A stretch of DNA of 64,000 nt, taken from the NCBI GenBank assembly GCA_000171835.1, contig ABHC01000016.1, positions 62,001-126,000 of the forward strand, read 5' to 3'. The notes under the pieces are model-generated. The model worked only from the letters and a program-made list of their open reading frames with translations. It was not told where the DNA came from and ran no database searches. The position numbers and the translations under genes were made by a program. This stretch comes from an alpha proteobacterium BAL199 (GTDB taxonomy: Bacteria > Pseudomonadota > Alphaproteobacteria > Thalassobaculales > Thalassobaculaceae). Within the stretch, counting starts at the first letter, position 1. Every line of letters starts with the position of its first letter. This document shows positions 63,931-64,000 of the stretch, in pieces.

Positions 63931-64000
63931 ACGGCGGTTCGCCGACCCATAACGGCCACGCCAACAGACACACCTAAAAGTATTTGTGTGACTGAATCCA

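Overview
The window is high-GC DNA whose gene content (a SUF-only iron-sulfur operon headed by an Rrf2 regulator, a Zur/COG0523 pair, an Atm1-type exporter, bufferin genes) and dense 4-bp ATGA gene overlaps fit a free-living alphaproteobacterium, probably of the Rhodospirillales or relatives. This placement is inferred from gene content; no rRNA gene is present.

Bases 1-44212 are mostly ordinary chromosome. In order they hold a FadL-type porin, a tartronate semialdehyde reductase and an Atm1-like ABC exporter; a surface-modification group (GT61 glycosyltransferase, methyltransferase, 2OG oxygenase); a PLP decarboxylase, CysK and a divergent BTAD/TPR regulator; threonine aldolase, GST and a TPR-methyltransferase fusion; the complete suf operon read leftward as rrf2-sufB-C-D-S-T-A, with a 31-bp operator palindrome over its promoter; an EamA exporter converging on a P450 that has lost its haem-binding loop and is translationally coupled to an IPNS-like oxygenase; two unrecognised genes; an operon resembling opine/hydroxyproline oxidase (regulator, ferredoxin subunit, FAD/BFD subunit, permease, DUF1194) with a D-amino-acid-oxidase-type subunit nearby in a second operon with an ArsC-like protein and an M14 peptidase; zur-cobW zinc homeostasis; an RTX lipase; and an MFS exporter, an AEC transporter with a one-base frameshift, and a flavin reductase.

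Bases 44264-58828 are an insertion-sequence island. Two identical 816-bp IS6-family copies in direct orientation (45078-45893 and 57823-58638) bound about 12 kb. Inside are two IS91-type modules, each pairing a tyrosine recombinase with a Y2 HUH transposase; a 94-bp IS630-type MITE; a low-GC FkbM methyltransferase gene; an SDR gene; an IS5 fragment; a tRNA-Ala(CGC); IS630 and IS256 elements, one truncating the other; and a second type of IS6 element. Neither IS6 copy has a target duplication, and each of the four flanking genes is broken at the IS boundary, so deletions or rearrangements followed insertion.

Right of the island lies a bufferin-type copper-binding RiPP operon (bufA precursor, bufB DUF692/MNIO enzyme). 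Its third gene, bufC, is cut after about 63 codons by the right IS6 copy. From about 60300 to the end the sequence is a gene graveyard: fragments of an OmpR-type response regulator, a membrane protein, probably an M23 peptidase and an NDH-2 dehydrogenase, plus a recent ISAs1 insertion with perfect 17-bp inverted repeats, a 10-bp target duplication and an A8 frameshift tract, and a conspicuously AT-rich block carrying a DUF2306 membrane protein flanked by repeats.
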